Of a DNA stretch of 64,000 nt, positions 33,441 to 42,440 are shown one piece after another. The position numbers and the translations under genes are program-made. Origin of the DNA: Bacillota bacterium (GTDB taxonomy: Bacteria; Bacillota; Clostridia; Christensenellales; Aristaeellaceae); assembly GCA_023413135.1 (NCBI GenBank), contig JAEZQK010000029.1, forward strand, positions 1 through 64,000, written 5' to 3'. A model generated the notes under the pieces. The model worked only from the letters and a program-made list of their open reading frames with translations, did no database searches and was not told the origin of the DNA. Positions within the stretch are counted from its first letter, which is position 1; every line of letters begins with the position of its first letter.

Positions 33441-35462
33441 CTACACGCCCAGTTCCACGCGGCTGATGATATGATCCTGATAGCATTTGTCCAGCTCTAC
33501 AAAATAGCCGCTCCAGCCCCATACGCGCACGATCAGGTTTTGATAATTTTCCGGGTGCTTTTGCGCATCCAGGAGCGCCTCCCGGTTAACGGTGTTCAAT
33601 TGCAATTGATGCCCGCCCAGAGATATAAACAGCTTTACAAGCCGCGCGACCTTTTCAATCGCCTCGTCATTGCGAAAAACAGTATTAGAAAATTCAAGCG
33701 TCAAGGGTCCTCCGTTGATCGTTTTTTCAAGATCGGGCTTGGTAAAGGATCGGATCAACGAAAGGGGTCCATTTAGTTTAACATTGAGTGAAGGCGCATA
33801 GTTGGCTGAAAGCGGCATACCCGCCTGACGGCCATCAGCCGTTGCCTCGAGATCGTTGGCATGCCAAAGATAGTACATGGCCGAGCCGGTACCGGCGCGG
33901 ATAATGCCGCCGCGTTCATTGTGGTAGCCTTGAACCGAACGGGAAAAACAATCCAGAAGGAATATAGCATACTGGTCCGCTTCGTCGTCATCATTGCCCA
34001 TTTTAGGACAGTCATGCCATAGTTTTTCATGCAGTTGCCCGTGGCCTGAAAAGTTATCCTTCAGGGCTGCTAAAAGCGTCAGCGAGTCGCCCTTTTCTTG
34101 AAAGATTACTTTGCTGACTGCCGCCAGCATATCGGTTGCCGTGGCCAGGCCGGTGCCGTGCAGGCCGAAATTATTATACTTGCAGCCTAGGGAGATATCC
34201 TTTTGCGCTTCCATGCAGCCTTCGAAAAATAAGGACAGATAGGGAGAAGGAATGATATACAGATCATGCAGCTGAGAAAGCGTTTGTTCAACGTGGGAGA
34301 AAATAGCGGACTCAATAGCGGAAAGGATATCCTGCATCTGCGTTGCATCAAGAAGCGTGGTTTGGATGGCGTAGCTGGTGATATTGGCAAAGGGGAGCGC
34401 TTGAATGTTAGGAATATCCATCCCCTTACCTGGAATGATCGGTTCCCAGCAGGCCGCGACTGCATAATCACGGGCATCCTCCGGCGCATAGCCCAAACGG
34501 ATGAGGCCGCTGATTATGATATCGTCATTAAGATATTGGGGAAACCCCAGCCCGATGCAGGTCAAATGCGTGCCAAGCTCAAAAACGGACAGCGGCGTTT
34601 CTTTGGAAACACGCAGATTGATTTTAGGGTCGATCAGCATTAACTCAGCGCTGGCCTTAAGGCACATTTCGCTTAAAAGATTAAAGCCGTCTTGGCCATC
34701 GGGTGTGATTCCCCCTAAAACCATGCTTTGCCCATTATCGCCGCGCTGCATGCCGGGATATAGATCGCTGTCCCGGTTGCAGCTTAGAAAAAACGCCTCC
34801 AATAGCTCGAAGGCCTGGTCTCCAGTAATAAGAGCACGCTCCAAGTCTTGCTTCAAATACGGCATCATATATTGATCAAAGCGCCCGAGGGTGTTATGGT
34901 AGCAGCCGTCGCACCACATGGCGAAATGCAGGATGCGCAGGCTTTGCAAAGCTTCGCGGAAGGTGGTCGCGCCATTGGCGGGTACGCGGTCGAGAATGCG
35001 GGCCAGTTCATCGTTGCCCTGGGCGGCGGCCAAGTCGCGGTAGCGGCGCGTTAAATCAAGCAGGGAATCAATGCTGATACGCATTGCCATATGATAGGCG
35101 CTATTGACAAGCTTTGCCTTGAGCGCGTTTAAGCCTAAGCGGAGCACAGTGGCGTAATCGGGTGAAAGATTGCAAACATTGCCCTTCTCATGAATCGTGT
35201 GGGTGCTTTTGATTTCCGCCCATTCATCATCTGAAAAAATGGGCGGAAGGTTATCCGCCGTGCGCGTAAAGGCGATCAATTCGCCTTCGGACAATACGGG
35301 CATTTCATGATAAAGCGCGGTTTGAAGGCGGATAGCCGCCCGCAGGTAATCAGGCAAGTCCTTGCGGCGGTATGCGGATGGATCAGGCAGGTCGGGCCGC
35401 CGTGCTGGATGGTGAAGGCGCTGCCCTTGCGAAAGCTTGAGTTTTAAAATTCTGTCAGTCAT
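33441..35462 (-). CDS. Glycyl radical enzyme of unknown substrate (short clade)
   Basis: About 673 residues from ATG 35462 (AAAGGAG upstream; the TTG at 35477 is less likely). Numbering in the longer frame, the active site AACWEPIIPGKG has Cys343 and Glu345, matching the CxE loop of choline lyase/diol dehydratases, and the glycyl radical motif RVWGWSGYF has Gly654. A second conserved stretch GCKYNNFGLHGTG is at 431-443. Length is about 80-170 residues below PFL, TMA-lyase or diol dehydratase. It sits in a pectin-oligosaccharide operon with GH36 and GH105. The reaction is unknown; dehydration or C-C cleavage of a sugar-derived substrate is an inference. Confidence 0.85.
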   Translation of the reverse strand: MTDRILKLKLSQGQRLHHPARRPDLPDPSAYRRKDLPDYLRAAIRLQTALYHEMPVLSEGELIAFTRTADNLPPIFSDDEWAEIKSTHTIHEKGNVCNLSPDYATVLRLGLNALKAKLVNSAYHMAMRISIDSLLDLTRRYRDLAAAQGNDELARILDRVPANGATTFREALQSLRILHFAMWCDGCYHNTLGRFDQYMMPYLKQDLERALITGDQAFELLEAFFLSCNRDSDLYPGMQRGDNGQSMVLGGITPDGQDGFNLLSEMCLKASAELMLIDPKINLRVSKETPLSVFELGTHLTCIGLGFPQYLNDDIIISGLIRLGYAPEDARDYAVAACWEPIIPGKGMDIPNIQALPFANITSYAIQTTLLDATQMQDILSAIESAIFSHVEQTLSQLHDLYIIPSPYLSLFFEGCMEAQKDISLGCKYNNFGLHGTGLATATDMLAAVSKVIFQEKGDSLTLLAALKDNFSGHGQLHEKLWHDCPKMGNDDDEADQYAIFLLDCFSRSVQGYHNERGGIIRAGTGSAMYYLWHANDLEATADGRQAGMPLSANYAPSLNVKLNGPLSLIRSFTKPDLEKTINGGPLTLEFSNTVFRNDEAIEKVARLVKLFISLGGHQLQLNTVNREALLDAQKHPENYQNLIVRVWGWSGYFVELDKCYQDHIISRVELGV

Positions 35463-35473
35463 AAGTGCTCCTT

Positions 35474-37234
35474 TCAAGCGTGCTCATACAAATCGGCCAG
35501 ACCGCCGCAAGGGATGGGAAGCGCAACCGGGCCTTTAGGAAGGCATAGCGGCTCGCTGCGGATCAGTTCGCCTGATACGGTATAGATGTGTACATGGACG
35601 GTACGGCAGGAAGCGCTCATTAAAAATACATCTGTGTCATCACCAGCGTTGATGATCGTAGCGTGGGGGATGGAGGGGAGTGTTATGACCCAGCACCCAT
35701 ATACCGCAGCAATAAAGCGCATACCATCCTCAGCGGTTATCAATGGGTATTGCATATGCGGCCCATGGGCGGTAAACTGGCCGCCAAACAGGGTTTTTCG
35801 ATCCGCGAGCCATCTTTTTAAATAGAATGCGTAGGCATCTTGATGGCTTTTTGGAAGTTTGCGCATATCCATAGAAATTTGGGGAACCGCAAAATAAACG
35901 TTCAAAAACTGTTTAATGGCACTTTCGGGCGTTTCATCCGGATGCCACATAAGCATATCCGAATGGATGGCGGTATGGCCGGACATCAGGCGGATGTCCA
36001 CGGTACGAACGCGGTTAAGCGTACGGTCGCCAGGGCAGTCGGCTGCCCGAAACAGATTGCCGTAGCATCGCATCGCAGGACCGATGTAGTTCTGCCGAAA
36101 CTCAATCATTGCTTGCGGCTTAATGGCTGAAATACGCGCTACGATGGCTTTCATAAGCCAATCTACTGCATGAGGTACGCTGCTGGTATCCCGCCCCGGG
36201 GGAACACTGGGCATTTCTTCCTTAGGCTGAAAAAACACATCGATAAAATCCAGCTTCAAGCCGTCGATATCCCAGTTGATGAAAGCACTTTCATATAGGC
36301 TTATCAAGTATTCGCGTACATGCGGGTAACGGGGATCCAGCGTTCCCGCGCCCCGCCGCTCATCGAAAGATAGAAAATAAGGTTTAAACTGTTCAAACGT
36401 GTTTGAGTGGATGCCAATGAAAGGAACAGAGTACCAAAGCAGGTATTTAAGCCCCATCTCATGGACACGGGCTACATGGGTGCGCATATCGCCCATTTTA
36501 GCGGCACAGGGAACCCAATCCCCGCAATAGGAATAGCCTCGCCGGTTATCATCGGTCTGCCAGCCATCATCCACGATGACACTTTCGCACCCAAACGCCT
36601 TTGCCGCCATGCACTGGGCTTCAATTTCTTCTTTCATCAGATTCTGGTGCATGCTATACCAGGTGGAGAAAAAAGGCTTATAGGCCTGATCCGGCGCGCT
36701 AAATGACGTATAGCCAAGCCCCTCCCACCATAACGCGGTATCGGATATGGCCTTAGAGAAAGATACAAGGCGCCGATCAACGCGAACGATAGCCTCATAA
36801 TGGGTAAGTGGTGCCATGACCGCGTCCAACAAGAAAACAGAGCAGTAGACCTGCGCGGTTTCTTCGTGGACCCCCGCGTTTAAACGCACGATATTCATCG
36901 CGTCAGAGCAGGCGAAAGTCAGGCGGTTTTCTCCGCCGCCGCTAAAAAGAGTCATGATGGGAGCACTGTAAGCCGCGTGCGCGTCAAAAGGCTTTAGCCA
37001 GTCGGGCCGGAGCGTTTTGCGTGTGTCTGCGGCAGGGTGCCACAGGCCCTCGATATCGTTTAGCGGTATGGCAAAATGGAGCACCACCCGTTTAGGAACC
37101 GCTGCCTCTTTAAAATTTAACACAATGAACAGCTCGTCAAGCTCGGGGGAGCTTTTTAGTTGCATCGAAATATCGCCTGAGCCATCCTCCGCTTCAAGCG
37201 TGTAATGGCAGAGGCCGTTCTGGCTCAAAAGCAT
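35474..37234 (-). CDS. GH36-family alpha-galactosidase-like enzyme
   Basis: 586 residues. The clan D pattern is clear: FGCESVIVDDGWQTDD, YLLWYSVPFIG, the nucleophile Asp329 in DGLKLDFIDVF, and the probable acid/base Asp399 in RAADCPGD. It has the N-terminal beta-sandwich (about 1-185) and C-terminal beta domain. It is expected to remove alpha-galactosyl (or similar) side residues in the cytoplasm, since no signal peptide is seen. The start overlaps GH105 by 10 bases and its stop overlaps the GRE ribosome binding site. Confidence 0.85.
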   Translation of the reverse strand: MLLSQNGLCHYTLEAEDGSGDISMQLKSSPELDELFIVLNFKEAAVPKRVVLHFAIPLNDIEGLWHPAADTRKTLRPDWLKPFDAHAAYSAPIMTLFSGGGENRLTFACSDAMNIVRLNAGVHEETAQVYCSVFLLDAVMAPLTHYEAIVRVDRRLVSFSKAISDTALWWEGLGYTSFSAPDQAYKPFFSTWYSMHQNLMKEEIEAQCMAAKAFGCESVIVDDGWQTDDNRRGYSYCGDWVPCAAKMGDMRTHVARVHEMGLKYLLWYSVPFIGIHSNTFEQFKPYFLSFDERRGAGTLDPRYPHVREYLISLYESAFINWDIDGLKLDFIDVFFQPKEEMPSVPPGRDTSSVPHAVDWLMKAIVARISAIKPQAMIEFRQNYIGPAMRCYGNLFRAADCPGDRTLNRVRTVDIRLMSGHTAIHSDMLMWHPDETPESAIKQFLNVYFAVPQISMDMRKLPKSHQDAYAFYLKRWLADRKTLFGGQFTAHGPHMQYPLITAEDGMRFIAAVYGCWVITLPSIPHATIINAGDDTDVFLMSASCRTVHVHIYTVSGELIRSEPLCLPKGPVALPIPCGGLADLYEHA

Positions 37235-38316
37235 GGTTTCGCGTCTCCCTTCTCATATTCCGTTACAAACCACAAAACAGCAGCCACGGCCTCATTGGCG
37301 TTTACAACACGGGGATAAAAAACATATTTTTCGTAGCCTGTCTGAACGCAAAGGCCTTTGCAGGCATCATGGATATCCATTAGGCCTGTTGAGGTAAAGG
37401 TATACTTTTGCTTAAGGCCTTCATACGCGCGATCCACACAGGGCATCCATTCCTCTTTGGAAACGATGCCCAGCCGAACGGCACGCAAAATCGCATAGCC
37501 AAACATGGCGCTGCCAGAGGTATCCTGCCAGTTATCCGCCTGATGGCCTTTATCCACCACTTGATACCATAAGCCTGTTTGGGCATCCTGAAAGCGCTTT
37601 AAGCTTTCAAGCAGGGCGTGGTATTGCCGTAGTATGCCTTCACGGGTGGGATGCGCCGCGTCAAGATGCATAGCTGCCTCAGAAAGGATCAGCGCATACC
37701 AGCCCAGCCCTTCGCTCCATACCTCGGGGGAACAGCCGCTGACGGGGTCGGCCCAGGGGGCGCTTTTATCATAGGAATGGGCGTGGTAAATAAGGCCGGT
37801 ACCGTCTTTTTTACAAGCTTCATAAATCAGGCGGATCTGGTGGCTTGCTTCATCAAGGCAATCGTTATTCCCTTGGATATAAGCGGCGTAATGAAGCAGG
37901 AACATACCGCCCATGAACACACCATCCACCCAGAATTCCTGGGGCAGGCTCCGGGCATGCCAAAGAGCATCCGCAGGGGTCCGGGGATAATCGTTAAAAG
38001 CGGCGCGGATGGTTTTACAAGCAGTGCGGTACTTGGGATCCTTGGTTTGATGATAAAGCCATGCAAGCACGGAGCCTGCCATGATATCGTCCAGGCTGTC
38101 TCCTTTAAAAGCGGGAATGCTTTCGTTTGGCGCCACATGCTTTTGCCCGTAGGCAATAACATAATCCAGATAGCGGCGTTCCCCAGTATACTCATATAGG
38201 TGAATAAAGCCCCATAGCATAAAACCTTGAGCATAGCACCAGGAACGGTAAGGGTAGCCATCGGGATCAGGGTAGCGGCTCATGAGGGTATCAGCCAGTT
38301 TTTCACTATACATCAT
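37225..38316 (-). CDS. GH105/GH88-like unsaturated rhamnogalacturonyl hydrolase (YteR-type)
   Basis: About 363 residues from ATG 38316 (GGAAGG upstream; the frame to 38394 runs into the kinase gene). It is an alpha/alpha barrel with SWCYAQGFMLWGFIHLYEYTG (split here) and FWVDGVFMGGMFLLHYAAY; the Asp in WVDG (about 131) corresponds to the catalytic Asp143 of YteR, and LDDIMAG supplies the second. It cleaves terminal unsaturated galacturonate from rhamnogalacturonan lyase products. No signal peptide, so intracellular. Confidence 0.88.
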   Translation of the reverse strand: MMYSEKLADTLMSRYPDPDGYPYRSWCYAQGFMLWGFIHLYEYTGERRYLDYVIAYGQKHVAPNESIPAFKGDSLDDIMAGSVLAWLYHQTKDPKYRTACKTIRAAFNDYPRTPADALWHARSLPQEFWVDGVFMGGMFLLHYAAYIQGNNDCLDEASHQIRLIYEACKKDGTGLIYHAHSYDKSAPWADPVSGCSPEVWSEGLGWYALILSEAAMHLDAAHPTREGILRQYHALLESLKRFQDAQTGLWYQVVDKGHQADNWQDTSGSAMFGYAILRAVRLGIVSKEEWMPCVDRAYEGLKQKYTFTSTGLMDIHDACKGLCVQTGYEKYVFYPRVVNANEAVAAVLWFVTEYEKGDAKPCF

Positions 38317-38338
38317 TGTTTTCCATCCTTCCGTTATT

Positions 38339-40093
38339 CTAATCGGCGTCTTTGCGGAGTAAAAGCGGCAGGCGTATGAGAACCTGGGTGCCATTTAAAG
38401 GGCTGCTAATGATTTCCAACTTTGCTTGCTGGTCGAAGTATAGCTCGATCCGCTTGGCGGTATTGTATAAGCCAATGTGTCCGCTTTCAATTTCTTCCTT
38501 TTGAAGGTCCTCTTTTAGTGCAGTCAGTTTTTCTTCTGTCATGCCAGCGCCATTGTCTTCCACGGTAAGTAAAAGAAGATTCCCTTCTTTTCGCCCGGTG
38601 ACGCGGATGATGCCATCACGGCCATCTTTAAAGCCGTGGCTCATGCTGTTTTCAACCAATGGCTGCAAGACCAGCCGTGGCAACAGAGCGCCTAGTACCT
38701 CCTCATCTATATCGAAAATAACATCGAACTGATTTTGCCGGCGAATCCGTTGAATATGTACATAGGATCGGGTGGCTTCCAGCTCTTCAAAGAGGGTAAC
38801 GGTTTCCTGTGGGCTTGAAAGGCTGAAATCCAATAAGGCCGTCAAGCTTTCGATCATATCCGCCACATCATTCATTTCACCTTTTGTCATGGCCATGGCA
38901 CGCCAGAAAATGGTGCGCAGGGTATTGACAAGAAAATGCGGGTTGATTTGGGATTGGAGTGCCAACAGCTCCATTTTTTTAAGCCGGTAACGCTTTTGCT
39001 CCAGCTGCATGGTCAGGTTATTCTGCGTAATATACGAAATAAGTAAGTTTTGCGTGATATAACTGTATTCATCGCCGATCCTTTCCGGCAAAGGGGGCAA
39101 TGGTCGACTAGAATCGGCGGCATCAAAGATTTCGTAAATTTTTTGAAGCTTGCGGTAGTTGCTACGGCTCATGGTGGTAGCGATTACAATGCCACAGACC
39201 ATTTCTGCCAACAATATGGCGAAGGAAACATACATCATACGGTTGGCCAGCGCGTAAAGCGCAGTCTGCGGGATAATGGAAACGAATTGCCACCCAAGGC
39301 TTGCTGATTGCGAGATCATAATGCGCTTGAATGGGTTCGGCGCCTGGCCGGATAAATCAGCCAGCACATTCTCTACCTCATCCTGGCTCATCTTCTCGCT
39401 GCCTAGAAGCGGTTCGTTCGCTTCATTAAGTACCAGCAAGATCTGCCCCTCGTAATCACACATGCCTTTCAATTCGCGTTCAAGATAGGAAAGGGCCAGG
39501 TTCATGACGATCACCCCCTGGCCGTTGCGGACGATCCGGTATAAGGATACCGTATTTGGCGCGGCCTTTTGCTGAAAAGCGTACTTGATCAGTGGCCGGT
39601 ATTCCGTCCACCTTTCAGCGCCATTTTTGTTGGCAAGATAGCTTTCAAACCAGGGTCGATCCTGCATACGTTCAATATGTTCAAGCCCAGAATCCGAGGT
39701 CAGTACCCAGCCATAGGGGTTATCCAGGTAAACGTAGACTGAGTCGATATAGGGCCTGGAATGCACGCTTGATGCGATGTGGCTGCGAATCATCCTCAGC
39801 GCGATCGCCCGATCGATGATCAGCTTTTCATCTCGCACGATGATGCGCAGCTGGGTGGATATTTCGCTTTCGGTATCGAAGCTGATATATAGCCCATCCA
39901 TTACACTCAAGCTCATTTCCATTTTATCGCGCATTTGAGCAAGGGTTTTTTCGCTGCTTCTATCCGCTTCCTGCGAAGCGTAGCCTGCCGCAAGCTGGAT
40001 GATCACGGCGGTGAAAAACACCATCGGCCCGATCAAAAAAGCAAGCATCTGGATCAGGCTTTTACGAAAGAAGCGCTGTCTTGTGCCGCTCAA
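38339..40093 (-). CDS. YesM-like membrane sensor histidine kinase
   Basis: 584 residues. TM helices at about 13-35 and 283-307 bracket an extracellular sensor domain. A HAMP-like linker follows, then the His_kinase domain with QSQINPHFLVN (His386) and HATPase with N box ENSMSHG (481-487) and DNGAGM (513-518). It phosphorylates the adjacent YesN-type regulator, with which it overlaps by 4 bases. Family members sense sugar-related signals at the membrane. Confidence 0.93.
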   Translation of the reverse strand: MSGTRQRFFRKSLIQMLAFLIGPMVFFTAVIIQLAAGYASQEADRSSEKTLAQMRDKMEMSLSVMDGLYISFDTESEISTQLRIIVRDEKLIIDRAIALRMIRSHIASSVHSRPYIDSVYVYLDNPYGWVLTSDSGLEHIERMQDRPWFESYLANKNGAERWTEYRPLIKYAFQQKAAPNTVSLYRIVRNGQGVIVMNLALSYLERELKGMCDYEGQILLVLNEANEPLLGSEKMSQDEVENVLADLSGQAPNPFKRIMISQSASLGWQFVSIIPQTALYALANRMMYVSFAILLAEMVCGIVIATTMSRSNYRKLQKIYEIFDAADSSRPLPPLPERIGDEYSYITQNLLISYITQNNLTMQLEQKRYRLKKMELLALQSQINPHFLVNTLRTIFWRAMAMTKGEMNDVADMIESLTALLDFSLSSPQETVTLFEELEATRSYVHIQRIRRQNQFDVIFDIDEEVLGALLPRLVLQPLVENSMSHGFKDGRDGIIRVTGRKEGNLLLLTVEDNGAGMTEEKLTALKEDLQKEEIESGHIGLYNTAKRIELYFDQQAKLEIISSPLNGTQVLIRLPLLLRKDAD

Positions 40094-40815
40094 TCTTCAT
40101 CCTCCTGACCGCGCCATTGGCGGGGACTGACGCCATAGTGCTTTTTGAATGTCCGCGCGAAGCTTTTGGGCGTTGCGTAACCCACCTGCTCACTCACCTC
40201 AAAGGTTTTAAGACGCACATCTGTAAGTAATTCGGCCGCGCGTTCCATTCGCTGCTTTTGCATGTATTCGCCGAACTGCATCCCTGTTTGCCTTTTGAAA
40301 AAAGCGCTGGTAAAGGAAATGCTTTTGCCTATGCTTGCAGCTGCCCCCTCAAGCGTTGCTTCACGCAGATGCTCGGTCACATAGCGTTTAAGCAAGCGCT
40401 CAACGCCTTCTTTATAATTCACGTCCGGCAGTTCGATGAGGGCATCCATTTCCCGTTTGATTTTTTCAAAGGTTTCAATCATTTCCTGATATCGTATGGA
40501 TTTAAGCACATAATGGCGAACACCGTAAGACATGGCTTGCCGTGCATACTCAAAATCCCGGTAGGCACTGAGCATCACAACCATGGAAGGGCTGTTTCTT
40601 TCATGTAAAATGCGCGCGACTTCCAGGCCGCTCATTCCGGGCATGCGGATATCCAGTAAAACGATATGCGTTGGTGCGCGGTTTAGTTTTTCTAAAGCTT
40701 CCTCGCCTGATTTGGCCACATCCGTTACATCAAAGCCGATCTTATTCCAAGGGAAGTAGGAACGCATGCCATCCCGAATCTCAATTTCATCATCTACGAT
40801 CATAACAGTATACAT
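40090..40815 (-). CDS. YesN-like response regulator with AraC output domain
   Basis: 241 residues from ATG 40815 (AAGGTGGTGG upstream; the frame to 40887 includes the promoter). Receiver motifs are Asp8/Asp9, the phosphoacceptor Asp55 in LLDIRMPG and Lys in LKSIRY. The C-terminal AraC domain has the two HTH units, e.g. EATLEGAAASIGKSISFTS and VGYATPKSFARTFKKHYG. Family members activate sugar operons. The likely targets are the divergent promoters at 40843-40952. Confidence 0.93.
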   Translation of the reverse strand: MYTVMIVDDEIEIRDGMRSYFPWNKIGFDVTDVAKSGEEALEKLNRAPTHIVLLDIRMPGMSGLEVARILHERNSPSMVVMLSAYRDFEYARQAMSYGVRHYVLKSIRYQEMIETFEKIKREMDALIELPDVNYKEGVERLLKRYVTEHLREATLEGAAASIGKSISFTSAFFKRQTGMQFGEYMQKQRMERAAELLTDVRLKTFEVSEQVGYATPKSFARTFKKHYGVSPRQWRGQEDED

Positions 40816-40842
40816 TCTGCCACCACCTTTTTGGATGTTTCT

Positions 40843-40871
40843 ATCATATCCAATCGGCATACAAAGTGCAA
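40843..40871 (-). promoter_or_regulatory. Promoter of the regulator/GH/GRE operon
   Basis: On the minus strand TTGCAC (40871-40866), 17-base spacer, TATGAT (40848-40843), 28 bases upstream of the response regulator ATG. Confidence 0.65.
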
Positions 40872-40946
40872 TACATACAAGATGCACTTATAAGTATTGC
40901 TACCTTTTTGGAACTGAAAGCTATATTTTTTTGTTTTGAGGTCTGA

Positions 40947-40952
40947 TATACT
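40947..40952 (+). promoter_or_regulatory. -10 element of the divergent GH4/importer operon
   Basis: TATACT preceded by TGA (extended -10) at 40944-40952, with no good -35 (TATTTT at 17 bases), suggesting dependence on an activator such as the AraC-type regulator. It lies 28 bases before the GH4 start. Confidence 0.5.
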
Positions 40953-40980
40953 TGGGTAGCTGAAACATCGGGAGGTTAAT

Positions 40981-42369
40981 ATGAATCATTCGCAAGCATT
41001 ATGCATCGCCTACATCGGGGGAGGCTCCCGCGGCTGGGCTTGGCAACTGATGGGGGACTTGGCACTGGAAGAAAGCCTTTTAGGTGAGGTTCGTCTTTAC
41101 GATATTGATTTGGAAGCCGCAAAGCGCAATGCCGTTATCGGCAACCGCATCAGCCAACTGCCAACGGCGCGTTCAAAGTGGCTTTACACCGCAGTGGAGG
41201 AAATGGATCAAGCGCTTGAAGGAGCCGACTTTGTGATCATCTCCATTCTTCCCGGCACGTTCGATGAAATGGCATCTGATGTACATGCACCTGAAGCCTA
41301 TGGTGTTTATCAATCCGTGGGCGATACGGCGGGGCCTGGGGGGATAATAAGGGCCCTTCGCGCTGGGCCGATGTTTGAAGAAATTGCCCGTGCTATCGCG
41401 CGCTGCTGTCCTACGGCTTGGGTTATCAACTATACAAACCCAATGGCCCAATGCGTTCATACGCTGTATGATACGTTTAAAGATATCAATGCGGTTGGAT
41501 GCTGCCACGAAGTATTCGGGACCCAGAAGCTCCTATGCCGGATGCTGGCGCAAGAGGCGGGCATTGAAAACCTTGACCGCCGGGAACTTGACATATGCGT
41601 GCAAGGCGTGAACCACTTCACCTTCATTACGGATGCGCGCTACAAAGGCGAAGATATTATTCCTGCTTACCGTGATTTTGCTCAAAAATATGCAAAGACT
41701 GGTTATGAGGATAGCGATAAAGGCAATTGGATGAATAACCTTTTCGCCAGCGGTAACCGTGTTAAGTTTGATTTGTTTTTGCAATACGGTGCCATTGCGG
41801 CGGCGGGAGACCGGCACTTGGCGGAATTTATGCCGGGCACGAAATACCTTAAGGATCCAAACACGGCTGCACAATGGCAGTTCGCGCTTACGCCTGTTTC
41901 CTGGCGCAAGGCCGATCTTAAGAAACGGCTTGAAAGAAGCCAGCGGCTTTTCAACGGGGAAGAGATCGTGCAATTGAGCCCCTCGGGCGAGGAGGGGGTG
42001 GATATCATCAAGGCACTTTTAGGTCTTGGCAATCTGGTAACCAATCTTAATCTAAATAACATTGGCCAGATATCCAATCTGCCGCTGGGGGCTGTGGTTG
42101 AAACAAACGCGCTGATCATGGGAGGCTGCATCGTTCCTTTGTATACTGGAGAAATTCCAGATGCGTTGGTAACGCTCACAACCCCGGCGGTCAACGCTCA
42201 AAAGGCCATTGCCAAGGCCATCCGGCAAAAGGCCGCTGCACCCGCATTCCAAGCATTTTTAAACGATCCGCTGCTTTGCACATTATCATCTCAGCAAGCG
42301 CGTGAACTATACCGGATGATGCTTGATAATACATCTGCTTATCTAAAAGAATGGGATCTATCGTTTTAA
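40981..42369 (+). CDS. GH4 family alpha-galacturonidase (LplD-like)
   Basis: 462 residues. The NAD-binding loop IGGGSRGWA (12-20), then YTNPMAQC (151-158), CHEVFG (175-180; Cys175 and His176 bind the metal) and GVNHFTF (209-215). Among GH4 this CHE variant is typical of alpha-galacturonidases and alpha-glucuronidases that act on galacturonides released from pectin. It needs NAD+ and Mn2+ and is cytoplasmic. It is the first gene of the right-hand operon and has AGGAGG? weak, GGGAGGTTAAT. Confidence 0.9.
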   Translation: MNHSQALCIAYIGGGSRGWAWQLMGDLALEESLLGEVRLYDIDLEAAKRNAVIGNRISQLPTARSKWLYTAVEEMDQALEGADFVIISILPGTFDEMASDVHAPEAYGVYQSVGDTAGPGGIIRALRAGPMFEEIARAIARCCPTAWVINYTNPMAQCVHTLYDTFKDINAVGCCHEVFGTQKLLCRMLAQEAGIENLDRRELDICVQGVNHFTFITDARYKGEDIIPAYRDFAQKYAKTGYEDSDKGNWMNNLFASGNRVKFDLFLQYGAIAAAGDRHLAEFMPGTKYLKDPNTAAQWQFALTPVSWRKADLKKRLERSQRLFNGEEIVQLSPSGEEGVDIIKALLGLGNLVTNLNLNNIGQISNLPLGAVVETNALIMGGCIVPLYTGEIPDALVTLTTPAVNAQKAIAKAIRQKAAAPAFQAFLNDPLLCTLSSQQARELYRMMLDNTSAYLKEWDLSF

Positions 42370-42380
42370 CCTGTTCCCTT

Positions 42381-42398
42381 GCCGCCGGCGCAGGCGGC
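42381..42398 (+). other. Intergenic hairpin between GH4 and binding-protein genes
   Basis: GCCGCC...GGCGGC with a 6-base loop, no T tract. It could shield the 5' end of the downstream, highly expressed binding-protein message. Confidence 0.4.
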
Positions 42399-42440
42399 TT
42401 AAAATAAGCGGCGATAGCTGCAATCAGAGGAGGATTCTTT

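Noticed and set aside
40888..40980. Riboswitch in the divergent region
   Set aside because: Only 165 bases between starts, filled by two promoters, without known aptamer features.
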